Source: Pempheris klunzingeri (taxonomy: Eukaryota > Chordata > Actinopteri > Acropomatiformes > Pempheridae). From it: a DNA stretch of 64,000 nt. Positions 26,270 to 38,600 of this stretch are shown here, in pieces. The notes below the pieces were generated by a model that did not search any database, was not told where the DNA came from, and saw nothing but the letters and a program-made list of their open reading frames with translations. The DNA lies in NCBI RefSeq assembly GCF_042242105.1, contig NC_092012.1, positions 11,137,470-11,201,469 of the forward strand. The letters are read 5' to 3'. Position 1 is the stretch's first letter. Each line of letters starts with the position of its first letter. The translations under genes were made by a program, and so were the position numbers.

Positions 26270-26640
26270 GGTTTGAGCCGAATGTCACTGTCAGCATGCT
26301 AACATCATCACAAAGACAATGCTAAAGTGCTTTTGTTTAGCAAGTAGCATGTTCACCATCTTAGTTCAGCATTTTGTTGCTAATAATAGTTGTTGTTTTT
26401 GAGACATTTTACAAGAACTAAAAACCAGAATATCAGCCTATGATGGCAACACTGCTTTATATCTAAAGGTCAGAGGATCACCAAGTCCATTATGATTCAT
26501 TCTCCAGGGAACATTAATGTCTAAAAACTATTGAGTGGATTGCCATGAAATTTTGTACAGTTTTTTTTAGATATTTCTGAATCAAATCGGTGGACCGACC
26601 TTCAGCCCATTGTCATCCCTAGAACCCCAACGCTGGAAGT
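26270..26640. repeat. Dispersed teleost repeat, partial copy
   Basis: Phrases such as CATGTTCACCATCTTAGTTC, ATTGCCATGAAATTTTGTAC and GGTGGACCGACCTT place it in the same family as the copy filling intron 3 of the KAP gene (37370-38100). Confidence 0.6.
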
Positions 26641-27208
26641 ACAGAATAATGACCGGAGCAAAAAGATTGAAATACATAAAACACTCCTGTGTTGTAAAAA
26701 ATAAATCCCATCAAACAAAAGCTTACAGGCAGAAGTGACAATATGATGTTGACTTTTGTTCTTCTGTGCTATGGATACACTCAAAAGATCAATTTTTCCT
26801 ACATAACAGATTTTTATCTTTGATCTTGGTGGCTTGCGGGATACAAACACATGTATTGCTCAGACTACAGTGCCATGCCCACGTTCATGCCCTTTTGCCA
26901 CATTGTGTAGAGCACATGTGCGTGCACCCTCTCTTTTCTGTGTGATGCATCACAGTGTGTGCTGGAATGATCAGTGTGTGCTCAGGTATCTTGTCAGGAG
27001 CTTTGGAGCAACCTGACAGCAGGTTTTGGTGTCATGATGCAGTGCATGCTGCGCGCCTTGAGGAGTAAATGTTCATGAAATATAAAACAAGCAAGATTAG
27101 TGCCCTTTCTTATTTGATAAAGCAATTCGTTCATGCAAGTAGGCAGGGAGACTGCAGGCTGTGCTGACTGAAAAACACAAGTACAGGTGGGATGACACTA
27201 AAGCAAAA

Positions 27209-27239
<31 letters not shown>

Positions 27240-30200
27240 GTGAGAGAAGAAAGTGGAGGGCTAGATAAGAGGAAGCTATAGGAGGATGTGAGAGACTCAA
27301 GACTTGTACTTTGCACTGCATCTGGCTATATCCTCCCCCTTGCTTCAGTGAAGGTCTGATAGGGAGCAGATTTCATAACAGCCTAATAACACCCTTCAAG
27401 GGGTCTCAAGATACAGCTATTCTATCTCTGCAAGAGCTGCCATCATCTTTACCTTGACAATCCAGCCCCTGTCAACAGCCGTCAACCCCTACAACCCCTG
27501 AGCCGACTGATATTGACAATAAAACAGGAGGCAGGATCAGTGGGTTGGCGTGAATGTGTGCACACATGCGTGTAAGTTTGTGTTGGTGAAAAGGTCCAAG
27601 AGTGGACACTCATTTCGACACCACCACCCAGAGAGGAGCTTGGTGTGCACCTGCTAGCTATACTCTCACACGGCGGGATGAAGACAGATTTCATGGAGGC
27701 ATGGAGAGGAATACAGAGAGGCAGCCGCACAGAAAGAAAAATGTATAATGATCCCCGTTGTCACAGCCATGACTTTTGGACAGCTCTGGTTACTCGCAGT
27801 GTGCTGCAGAAGAGATGGAGAATTGTAAGGCTTGTCATGAATCATAAATGTAATACCATATGGGAATGTAGCTCTCACACACTGTAGAGAATAGGAAATT
27901 TGTGCACCCCATAAAGAAGGATGTATTTTCTTTTACAAGGTAGCGAAGGACATATTGTGTGGCAGGCCTCATAAACATACGCATGTTTCTCTTATGAGTT
28001 TTTCCGGGATTTGAGAGAAGGCTGTACAGAATGAGGGAGGAGGATTAAGAGGCAGATAAGCATAGATACTATTTACATTGAAATGGCTCTACTGCTTGTG
28101 AGGGGAGAGGAAAGGATGAGGAGGAGAAGTTGAAATGGAAATGGATGAGAATAAGGCGATGTGATCTGAGATCTGAATGTGAATGGAAAAGAGGCTGAAG
28201 GTGCAGGCAAAAATAATCATGTATAGGATGTTTGTGCTGATAGATATAAGATCAGCATGCATGCCATTCCACTCACCTCTTGCCCCAGAAGGGTTCTTCG
28301 GTGGCAATCTCATAGCTGCCTTTTTTTTCTCCTAATATTTGCTGCAGAGGTATCAAACAAAAAGTGGATCTTGAGTGTTGAGGAGTTTTCATCTCGCTGT
28401 CTCTGGTGAGATTGTTAAAGCAGACAGTGTCTATAGATCTTTGGGGGTCACCGCATTCAGAAACCTCCATTTGTTGGTGCCATCATCCGCTTGGTAACAA
28501 TAAAGGGACAATCAGTGTGTGTGAATCAGCTTGTGGCAAGGATCTGGACCCCTGCACCTCAGGGTGAAAACCCTATCATCGTCTTTGCTTGCTGCGCAGC
28601 TCTGCCGAGGGAGCTACAAAGCTTAAGACATCATGCCCAGATTTGGGAGTGCTTACTTTCAGTATATCTGGTTGTTTCTCTGTCCTCTCCCTGTGACTTA
28701 GCTGCATCTGCAGTGAGACTGATCAATAGATCACACCAACAAGAGGTCTTGAGGCCAATTAGGGCAGGCAAGCTGGTGTCAGGATTCGTGTCAATACTGA
28801 AGCTTGTCTGCCCTTAGGAACAATGGATAAGGAATAAAGGCGGATAGATATTACCGTCTGTGTGTGTGTGTCTGTGTCTGTGTGTGTGAGTGTGTGCTGC
28901 AGTTACTGATTTACATTAAATGATCATCAGCCCATCCTAGAGAAGTTCTAGCACATCTTAAGCTCTTGACCGCGCCCCATTTTCAGTAAATGCCTCCCTC
29001 ACTGTCGGGTCTGCTCCTACATACCAAACAGAGCAGAGAAGTGCGCTGAAGGGCAGCTGATCAAATGTCATTGTCCTGCTTTCATGCACAATACTTTAGC
29101 GCCCTCTGTTGGTGTGTTTGATTACAACATGATAAAAAAAAAAATTAAATCTCACATTTCCCACTTGTTCATGCATCACAGTTGATGCAAATGATCTAAA
29201 GCGTGCATATTTTCAAGCAGCTCCTGACAGAAAATAATTGTCATCCCCTGAACCTAACATATTACAATATTAGTTTAATTTCCCCTCGTCTTTAGCAAAA
29301 CATCACTCCGAGTGTGCCCAATCCTGAAATATAATTTATCTGCGTCTGATGCCTATCACGGATTAATCATGAAGGTGAATGCATTAACCTTAATCGCAAG
29401 GTTTATATGGTGAATGGGCGAGGTGTGGTGAGGGTTCATAGAACGGGAGATAACATCCAATTCATTCAGTATTGGTTTGCAGAAGACTTCTGGCCAAGTG
29501 ATAACTGAGAACCTGTCTCTCACGCACACACACACACACACTCATTTGCACACACACACTCGCTCTCTCTATGACAGTCATGTTAATTAAAGCAGTTGAA
29601 CAATCAGGTACTCAGAGTAAAGACAGAATTAGTCACCCTCAGGCGGAGCACTCTAAATCTTAATCAGACGCACACTAATTAAACTTCATCTCAGCAACCA
29701 ACCTAAAAATTTTGCTCTTGGATGCTTATGTGTGAGGTCATGTACGGTATTGATACCAAATAATTGTGATGTAAAAGTGGCCAGTTTTGGTGATCATTGC
29801 TTGTGTTTGTAGATTGTATATGTCTAGATATAGCCTTTAAATCATCAACAAATCAACAAATTTTTCAATCTCCGATCTCACCAAAATCAATTTTTTTTTT
29901 TTTTTGAATGAAGTTTGTGCCATTCGACCTGCTTCTGCAGCTGGTTACGTACCAGAACATAAAAGTGCACACAGAATGTGAGTTAGTATACATGTACTTT
30001 TACACCAGAATGTTTGTTCAGTGGTTTTTATATGCGGTAGGAGCTGAGAGTTGACATCTGTCTACAGAAGACATGTTTTAATGTTCTTGTCATGATGCAC
30101 ATGAAAAATTTGCACTTAAAACGCAACAATGGAAATATAAGTATATAAAAAAAACCCATCTTGACATGATTTTCTTCACAAAGTTTATTTTTAGTACTTT

Positions 30201-31015
30201 GTGAAGGACTTGCATTGTGAGGTATACTGCGACACCAGATGGTAAAAGTAGGCTAATACAAAAATAAGTAAATATGCCAAGAGAAATTAGGTTGCTAGCT
30301 TGTTTTTCAAAGCTTGACTAACCAGTTATGTCATAACAACTCCTGCTCTGGGCGAAAAAGGCTTTGGTGCTGCTGCTTTGGCGTCTTAACTGCTATGCAT
30401 GTCAGTTCAGGCCAGGAAGAGCAATCCAGCCATTCTCAACCTGAGGGACTCCAAACTAGGAATTCAGTTCATGAATCATGCAGACCCCAGGCTCCAGCAT
30501 GAAATCACTCATTTGTTCCATTTTTCCATGGACTCAAAAAGTTGGACAGTGAGTGCCAGAAGCTATTGCAAGAATGGGAATTTTTCTACCTCGTAATGCT
30601 TTCAGGAACTACCCACTTCTCTCCGATTCTATGAATAGAGAGAAGATTGGGAGCAGGAGCATGGGGCAACAGATTGGAGAGGTGAATGGACGGAATGCAC
30701 AGCTCCATCTGTAAGAAACAATTTCATCTCGTATGTGACCTCACTTCCTGGAAAGTGTCCGGTATACGGATGTAGCCTGTGGCTATCATGTGCCTTTTTT
30801 CCCCCCTCTTATCAGTGCTGTAGAGTTTTATGGTCTTGGTAGTGTAAGGTTCACCACACCTTTGCTGCTGCTGGTGCATGGTCCCTTCTGTTTTCTGGAC
30901 AACTTTTAAAATTAACAATTCAAGATGAGTCAAAATAAAGATCAGCACTGACATTTGGAACGTAATCTGGTAAGCTTGTTTCATCACTAACACATTTCTA
31001 CTCAGAAATAAGATA
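26641..31015. other. Intergenic DNA, no gene seen
   Basis: Holds TG/CA runs at about 27212-27242, 28861-28900 and 29523-29541 and a poly-T run at about 29888-29905. Segments 29330-29440 and 29640-29700 carry several TAATC/TAATTA motifs. No exon or known protein similarity was found. Confidence 0.5.
27212..27242. repeat. (TG)n microsatellite
   Basis: TG run of about 14 units. Confidence 0.85.
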
Positions 31016-31018
31016 ATA

Positions 31019-31245
31019 TTAGATAAGAGAGACTTTATTTATCCCACACTGGGGAAATTCACTTGTTACAGCAGCAGAGGAGACAGGAAAGGTGCAGAAA
31101 CAAAGTGTCAGTAACAGAAGTAGTACAAAAACAAGGGATGTAACAAATGTAAAAATAAATACAAATCTAAAAATATGAGAAAAAAATATCAAATATATAC
31201 ATGTTTGTATTGCACAGGATATTGAAAGTATCGCACTGTAGTAAG
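31019..31245 (-). repeat. LINE-type 3' end, minus orientation
   Basis: Starts with GACTTTATTTATCCCACACT and GGGGAAATTCACTTGTTACA, followed by GCAGCAGAGGAGACAGGAAA and a run of AGTAACAG/ACAAA phrases. This is the reverse complement of a 3' tail plus adjoining untranslated region common to fish retroposons. No coding part remains. Confidence 0.6.
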
Positions 31246-32301
31246 ACAACAAATGAGTAGTGACATACTAGTCATTATAACATTAAATATTTTATAGCAG
31301 CTTATGGCATAATTACAGATGTTTTACGGTTGCGGTTTAGTATTTCTTTGTGCAGATCAGAGGTTGTACCGAAAGAGGGAAACATAAACTCTATCAAAAA
31401 GTCTGTAACTGTAACTCTGCTCTGTAAGTCTATGAGGCTATTAGGCATGTGCAGGCAAGAACAGAAAGCGAAAATATGTTGCGAGCAGGGAAAGGGACTA
31501 GGTCAAGAAAGGTAATCATTGACACAGCAAAACTGTTGACATTTCTGCACTCATAAAACAGAACAGCCTGAACTCTGGGAGGGTGCATACCCATGCATGA
31601 ATGTCAGGATGTCATCTTAAAAAATGGATTTAAATGCCTGTCAATCCACTGTGGGTTGTGAATTCCTGTTTTTTGCTATATAAGCACTCTGAATGACATT
31701 CATGCCACATGAGGTGCTCTCCTATAAACTGGGTGTCCTGAGGCAGCGTTGCCGTTGTCCAAACTAGTGGGGTTTTGCATTCCAGCTCCCATCACTGGTG
31801 AGTGATAGCTTGTTGTCAGGGTAGAGATGTTGTCCAAATAGTAACCAGGTTGGTAGCTACTATATTAGTGCTGGAAGGACATTGTGCCTGCCTTCAAGGC
31901 CAAAACCTTCATCGACACCATTATGGTTTTGGAGCATCATAATGTGCATAATTCTGCATCAGGTGTTCAGTGTCTTTCTTTCAAACTGATAAGTATATCC
32001 ACACCTTAAAGGATATTTATTCTCACCATACGCTGGATTAACCCTTTCATGCATGAATGATGATAACCTCGGTCAGGATTTTTTTTTACGAAGTGTTCTT
32101 ATTCATCTTTAGGCATGAAGAACAAGGTTTTGAACTTTTTTTTTTTTCATAAAAAATATTTACATGTCCACTCTGGTGGACAGCGTGCATTCTTGTAGAA
32201 ATATGCATTTAACAAACAAATGAATAAAATTATATAATAAAGTGTGTTGAAATGTGAAGTGAACTATGAAATATCATTTAAAACCAAAACACAGAAATAT
32301 A

Positions 32302-33020
32302 CAGTGCATCCAGAAAATATTCATACCGCTTCACAGCCTTTTATCAAAATGGATTAAAATCTTTTTTTTTCTCAAAATTCTACACACAATACCCCATAAT
32401 GACAAAGTGAAAATTTTGCAAATGGTGCCTGGTGTCCTCCAGACATGACGCTTGGCATTCAGACCAAAGAGTTCAATCTTGGTTTCATCAGACCAGAGAA
32501 TTTTGTTTCTCATGGAGACCACTGGGCTCTTTGGGATCTTCAATGCTGCAGAAATTTTTCTGTACCCTTCCCCAGATCTGTGCCTCGATACAATCCTGTA
32601 TCGGAGGTCTACAGACAATTCCTTTGACTTCATGGCTTGGTTTCTGCTCTGACATGCACTGTCAGCTGTGGGACCTTATATAGACAGGTGTGTGCCTTTC
32701 CAAATCAAGTCCAATCAATTGAATTTACCACAGGTGGACTCCAGTCAAGTTGTAGAAACATCTCAAGGACGATCAGTGGAAACAGGATGCACCTGAGCTC
32801 AATTTTGAGTTTCACAGCAAAGGGTGTGAATACTTATGTACTTGCGATATTTGAGTGTTTTAGTTTTAAGAAATGTGCAAAATTTTCTAAAAAACATTTT
32901 TCACTTCATTATGGGGTCTTGTGTGTACAATTTTGAGAATTTAATCAATTTTGGAATAAGGCTGTAACATAGCAAAATGTAGAAAAGGTGAAGCGGTATG
33001 AATACTTTCCGGATGCACAG
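32302..33020 (-). mobile_element. Tc1/mariner element, internal-deletion derivative
   Basis: The ends are long inverted repeats: CAGTGCATCCAGAAAATATT on the left and, read on the minus strand, CTGTGCATCCGGAAAGTATT on the right, both continuing into CATACCGCTTCA. Each end is flanked by TA, the target dinucleotide of the superfamily (32300-32301 and 33021-33022). On the minus strand a fused transposase relic is visible (about 32435-32633): the N-terminal paired-type helix-turn-helix region (KELSVDLRYRIVSRHRSGEG) runs directly into the ILWSDETKIELFG block that carries the first catalytic Asp of the DDE triad. The roughly 130 residues normally between them, and everything after 'HVWR-PGT', are missing. 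It is therefore a 0.72 kb non-autonomous derivative. Confidence 0.88.
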
Positions 33021-33608
33021 TAGCTAGTGATGCATGATGTACAATTTAGTGGACATCTGATTAATCATAATTTCCTCCCAATATAAAATCAACACTTGGA
33101 AAATTTAGCAATTGCATGACTCCTTAGATGTTTATACTTTATAGACGGTTTGAACAGAAAAAAATTAGCGACTTGGTGTTTCTGGCTGTCTGTCGGCCAT
33201 CTTGGTTTCACTCTTTTTGTTTCACTTGCAATGGCTTGCCACTGGGTAGTGCAGTGTGTGAGATGATGCTGTAGCACCCACTGTAGTGGCTGATGTGCAA
33301 CTATGCCATCAAAACTCATGCATATACAAGAAAACAGCTTCTGAATAGCTGTACACCGTAGTGGCTTCTATGCATGAAAGGGTTAAAGACAATAAACAGC
33401 TGTATATCAGGAGTAATTGCATCTCTCCAAAATCACGTGAGGATCTCTCACGTGTTCATTATTCCTCCAACCTCACAGAAGACAACAAGAGGAGGAAACA
33501 CATACACACAACCCTCCTCTAGCTGCACTGAGATCCCTGCTGTTTCTTATTCTTCGCAGGTCTAAAGGGTTTTTTCTGTGAAAGCTGCTGCCGCATCACA
33601 CAGTCATC
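33021..33608. other. Upstream region of the KAP-family gene
   Basis: No coding sequence. It contains two CACGTG E-boxes (33434-33439 and 33449-33454) and a good splice acceptor (pyrimidines then CGCAG, ending 33559), which suggests that the exon carrying the start codon begins at 33560 and that a further 5' non-coding exon, and the promoter, lie upstream. The promoter itself was not located. Confidence 0.4.
33434..33454. promoter_or_regulatory. Pair of CACGTG E-boxes
   Basis: Two perfect CACGTG boxes with 9 bp between them, about 155-175 bp before the KAP-gene start codon. The first is the full palindrome TCACGTGA, the form preferred by MITF/TFE proteins; tandem E-boxes are also used by CLOCK-BMAL1. 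Function is inferred only. The boxes may lie in a 5' intron rather than a promoter. Confidence 0.35.
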
Positions 33609-35596
33609 ATGTATGGGCCAACAAAAGGTATAGTATGTGGAGGTGAGGACACATAACGTGGAACACTTTCAGTTTCAATTTGTGCAAATGCTTGTAATGT
33701 CTAAATCAGACACATTTACATGGTGTCTCCAGCCTGTTGTTATTAATATTATTATTATTATTACTATTATTATTTAATTTGTTCTTAATTGGTCATCAGC
33801 ATAGAGCATACCGCACGGTGGATGTGAGTTTGGTTATGTCATAAGAAAAATGACAATAATAATAACATAATTGCTTAAGACTATACCTGGTTAACTTGAC
33901 CGGTTCACATACCTTTATGATGAGGAGACAACTAGTCATATTGTTAAAGTGTCTAATGACTAGCATATCGCTGAAATTGTTAAAAAAAAAAAAGTAAATT
34001 GTTTTGTTTTTCTTTATCAACTACATTAATACACATGGGCTTTCTTCATTTGTTGTTGTTGTTTTGACTGCTCATGAGGGCAGTGAGTGGTGACAAATTT
34101 AATATCTAAAGTACAGGCCTACACATGTATCCAGTTTGCAGTTTAAGTTTATTCTAACTGACATTATAGTCATACATATAGTACATATAGTACTATATGT
34201 ATGACTATAATGTCAGTACTATAGTACTACATATAGTCATACATACCCTATACTATAGATTATTCATATGGTGCCTTCTCTCTTCTTTCTGTGTTTTTGT
34301 AAAGCACTTTGGATTTTATATAGCACCTTTCAAAACGGCAGTTACAATGTCATTCGAGGGCTCCATTTTTACTTCCTGTTTTCCTCTGATCATGTAAATG
34401 CTCATAGAGACTCATCTGCAAAAACAGTCTCTGCTGCGAACCTTTCGGTGAAATGAGTGTGAAATGCTCCCCTTATTAATGCATAACTGAACAAGTGACA
34501 TGTGTCTGTCGTGTCGTTTCAGTTTAGCTCAGCATTATTGAGCTAAAGGACCAATGTCTGTAATAATTAATCCTACAAGCGTGGATAACGCAGATCCAGT
34601 TCTCTCGGTTTTAATGGGAGTAACTGTGTGAACAGGTGTGTCAAATAATCTTTCAGTTTAGATTACGTCTAATGTCTTTGCCCTCAGGACACTCAACAGT
34701 TAAGTTAATGGTTGGATCAGTTAGATGTATGTGAATACCAAATGAAATATGAACTGCACACTGAGTTATGCATGCTGATTTCTTACTTTTCTCTCTCCTT
34801 CCAGATGATATTTATGCATATGCGCTGTCCAAGACCCTGACTAAAGTTTCATCACCCGCAACTGTAGGACTCTACTCTTCATGCCAGAATCGAATTAACA
34901 TGATCCTCAAACAAATGGAAAGTATGTTATTAGTCCATCTGTATCCCAGTCTTGTAAGTTGGTTAACTCTTGCATTTAAAGCCCTGTGACAGTGTCTGCA
35001 GTCTGTGGGTAAGACACAGCTTGTAAACAGTTAACAGGGCCTGAACATTCTTAATTTGGCACCAAACACAAGAACTACACTTCAAATGATTTGCATGTGA
35101 ACAGGGTTTATGACACTGTTGTTTTCGGTGTTCACTCCACAGTCCATCCATCCATTATCTATACCGCTTATCCGTCAGAAGCTGGAGCCAATCCCAGCTT
35201 CGGGCGAGAGGCGGGGTACACCAGCCAACACATAGAGACAGACAAACACGGGCAATTTAGAGTCACCAATCAACCTAATGTGCATGTCTTTGGATTGTGG
35301 GAGGAAGCCGGAGTACCCAGAGAGAACAGAGCAGAGAAACCTGGTTTCGAACGCGGAACCTTCTTGCTGTGAGGCAACAGCGCTAACCACCGCACCATCG
35401 TGCTGCCCTTTCACTCCACAATGTTCACTCTAAACATGACTGCAGTGTGTTATGTTTACTGTGGCTTCTTTACTGTTCAGTCGGCCCCTTAGTAAGCTGT
35501 ACATACCACTGGGCCCAAACATTTCCCTCAGTACGATTTTAACAAAGCAATTATGAGCAAAATGTACAGTTTAAACCAATGTCTGCAAAATTAGAA

Positions 35597-35648
<52 letters not shown>

Positions 35649-38600
35649 GAGAAGCACTTTAAAAAAAAATAAAAAGTAAAGAATGAGAGACAGAAAAAAC
35701 AACAAATTGCAATTTAAGAGACATCAGAGCTTTACAAACGAGCACAGTCTCCTTGCATGTGAAACATGAGATTCTAACATGAACAGGCTTATAGAGGTTT
35801 CCATGTTATTAAACAGTGACATTGTGCAGAGTGGAGCACATGCTCCATTCAGTGTAGGGCTCCAATGGAAAAGATGAGTGCAAGGTTGTTTCTTTGTGTT
35901 ACCAAGAAGGTCTTGAAGAATAGGGTTGTCTTTGGGGCCTGGCTATTGGGCTATAGCCCTGGGTGTTTTTTCTTCAGCTGCGTGTCTTCTGTGGCAAACA
36001 TAGCAATCCCCACCACACACACACATACACACTTAAATGTTTACAACTTCAGGGCTTTCTCGCTAATCTTCGCAACTTTTCAAACCCTCTTAACGGCTTT
36101 ATTTCTTAAAAGCGACTACCAAATCTAGACAGTCATTCTGACCATCATGGGAAAAGTAAGAAATATGCATTCATCTATTATATTGTAATTTATTCCCATG
36201 CATGCCACTCAGAGCTATCTCAGTCAGCAGCAGCACAGCATCTCTCCCTCTCCTCCGGTGCCATGTGCATGGAGCCAGGTGAGAGTGAGTTACTATGGTT
36301 ACAGGGATGCTGTGTCTCCATCACTCTGAAGTCAATCAGCCAGTCTTCATAAAACCATTACAAAGGTGCTATAATACTGTTTTATCATAGCGATGGATAG
36401 ATATAAACATAGTGAGCTGAAAACAGGAGGAGAACAAGGACGGAGGAAACACAGGAGGCATTAGAGGTTTGGTACAGGACAGGTTTTACTATACACAGCA
36501 TTAAAGGTAAGGTAAGATAAATTAAGGTTAAATTAAGGTAGATCCAGTAATACAGCTAAGACCCAGATCCAAATTAATTAAAAATGAATGAATTTATCAC
36601 TGATGTGCCATATGCTCATTAAAAGTGGTTACTTCCCCAAACAAACTATTCAAATTAGGACAGAAGGGTAAGTCATGCCTACATCTGTGATGACTCAGCT
36701 GGGATCACATTAAATGAGTTGATCTACAGGAGAATAAATATTTGAAAGCAATACAGTATGTCTGGGACCCGTATTACTGCATTATCGTCCATTGTATTTT
36801 GAATTGTCACTTGTCAGGTAAAATCTGTGTTTTCTTTTTCACCGTAAAAAGACACACATTACACGCATTACAATTCTCCTGAATGCAGTAAATAAGGTGG
36901 TTGATGCTCAAAATTTCCCTTCTTCTCTTTATCCTGACTGTAAATGTTGTGATTTATCTTAAATGTAACATTATGCTTTGTGTCTCTACAGTGAACACGA
37001 AGCAGGAGACTTTGAGGATTGAGAGTGGAGGAAAAATCAAACCTCGTTCATCTAAGCCTTCATTTACTGACTTTCTAGCGCTCGTTAGCCGACTGCTCTT
37101 CTACAGGCCCATTTGGACTGAGGACAACCAGCAGCACAGTAACATCAGGTTCATTTATGTGAATTTTAGTGCCTGGCATTTCGCAGGCAGTGACCTGCTT
37201 TGGGCTGGGATTGCCATGCGGCTGTTTCAGGCCATGCAGCTGAACTTTGGGAAATTACAGCTTGCACTCTTCCGTGTGGCTCAATATGATGAAGAAGACG
37301 AAGTCAGTGAGAAGGTTTGTGAATTGTCTTAACTTTCTCAGTTTACAGCCACGCTAGCTGCCCTGTGAGGCTGTATTCAGGTACAGATGTGGTTTGAGCT
37401 AAACTAACAAGCTCACAATGATGGTGTTTAAATGGTGATGAGTAGCAGTTTGTGTTCACCTTGCTCACCAACTTAGTGCAGCATGTTAACAAAGTTGTTA
37501 CCACTTGCTAATTGGCACAAAATGTGTGCATCTAAGGCTGATGGGAATATCATGAGTTTTGCAAGTTTTTGTCATGAAACAAAGTATTGCATCCAGTCTG
37601 TTATCTTTGGTAGAAAACAGTTTCCAGTAAAAAGTGGTGACAGTGTTGTTGCACAAATGTGATTTTTTTTTATGCTTTGAACTGAACTGAACTGAACTGA
37701 ACTGAAATGGCAGTTCAAGACTTAGTACCTCAAATACCTCAAAAAATCTAGCAGTTACACAAGATATGTATCGGAGAAAGTCGAATTTTGAGCCAATGAA
37801 GGAAGATGAAAAGTCAGGGCTTCACCAAAGTTATTACAATTCATTCAATGGGGATCATAAAACCTTCCAAAAGTTGAGGAGAACCAAAACCAAAACTTTT
37901 CTTCATCTGACAGCTATGAAATTTGATGCCAATCCAACTTGTAGATAAATTTGAGCTGCTGATAGTGCGAGATGGAAAGTCAGGTATTGCCAAGGTCATA
38001 GGATTCATTGTCTGGGCCCAAAAAGTCTATGTACAAAATTTCATGGCAATCTGTGTAAAGATATTTTAGTCTGGACTAAAGTGTTGGACCTACTGACAAC
38101 CAACACGGTTGTATTTGGAGCCTGCGGCTGACGTGGCTAAAAACACAGCAGTTGCATCCAACCAGCTTCCCTGTTCTGTATTTTGTTTTGTTTTCAGATA
38201 GTGAAGGATGGTCCTAACAATTGGAGGTCCAAAAAGGTTTGCTGCTGCCCTCTGTGGTTTCTTCTCCTGTCCATTCTTCTGGTACCGCTTATCATCCTGG
38301 TAGTCCTGTTGACTATTGGCTCCTCCATGCACGAGGTGAAACCAAGCGAGGAGGTTGATGAGACAAATGGCGATGTGGGTGTGCTGGAGGGCCTGGTCAT
38401 CGCTGCGTTAGGAGTCCCTGCAGTGAGTGCACTGAGGTTTGTCTTTCTGATTGTTAAGAACCTCATCTTCAATCAGGATCTGAACATCAGGAGGGGGATG
38501 GACAACGGCCGCATCAGCAGCCAAATGGGCTTCATGAACGAAGTGAGGAAGGAAATGTGGCTTTTGTCTCGCTTCATTCAGTTTATGGAGGTGTTTGAAA

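Noticed and set aside
30390..30500. Possible hAT terminal phrase (CCATTCTCAACCTGAGGGAC)
   Set aside because: Similarity to 'TTCTCAACCTGGGG' ends is short and no opposite end was found.
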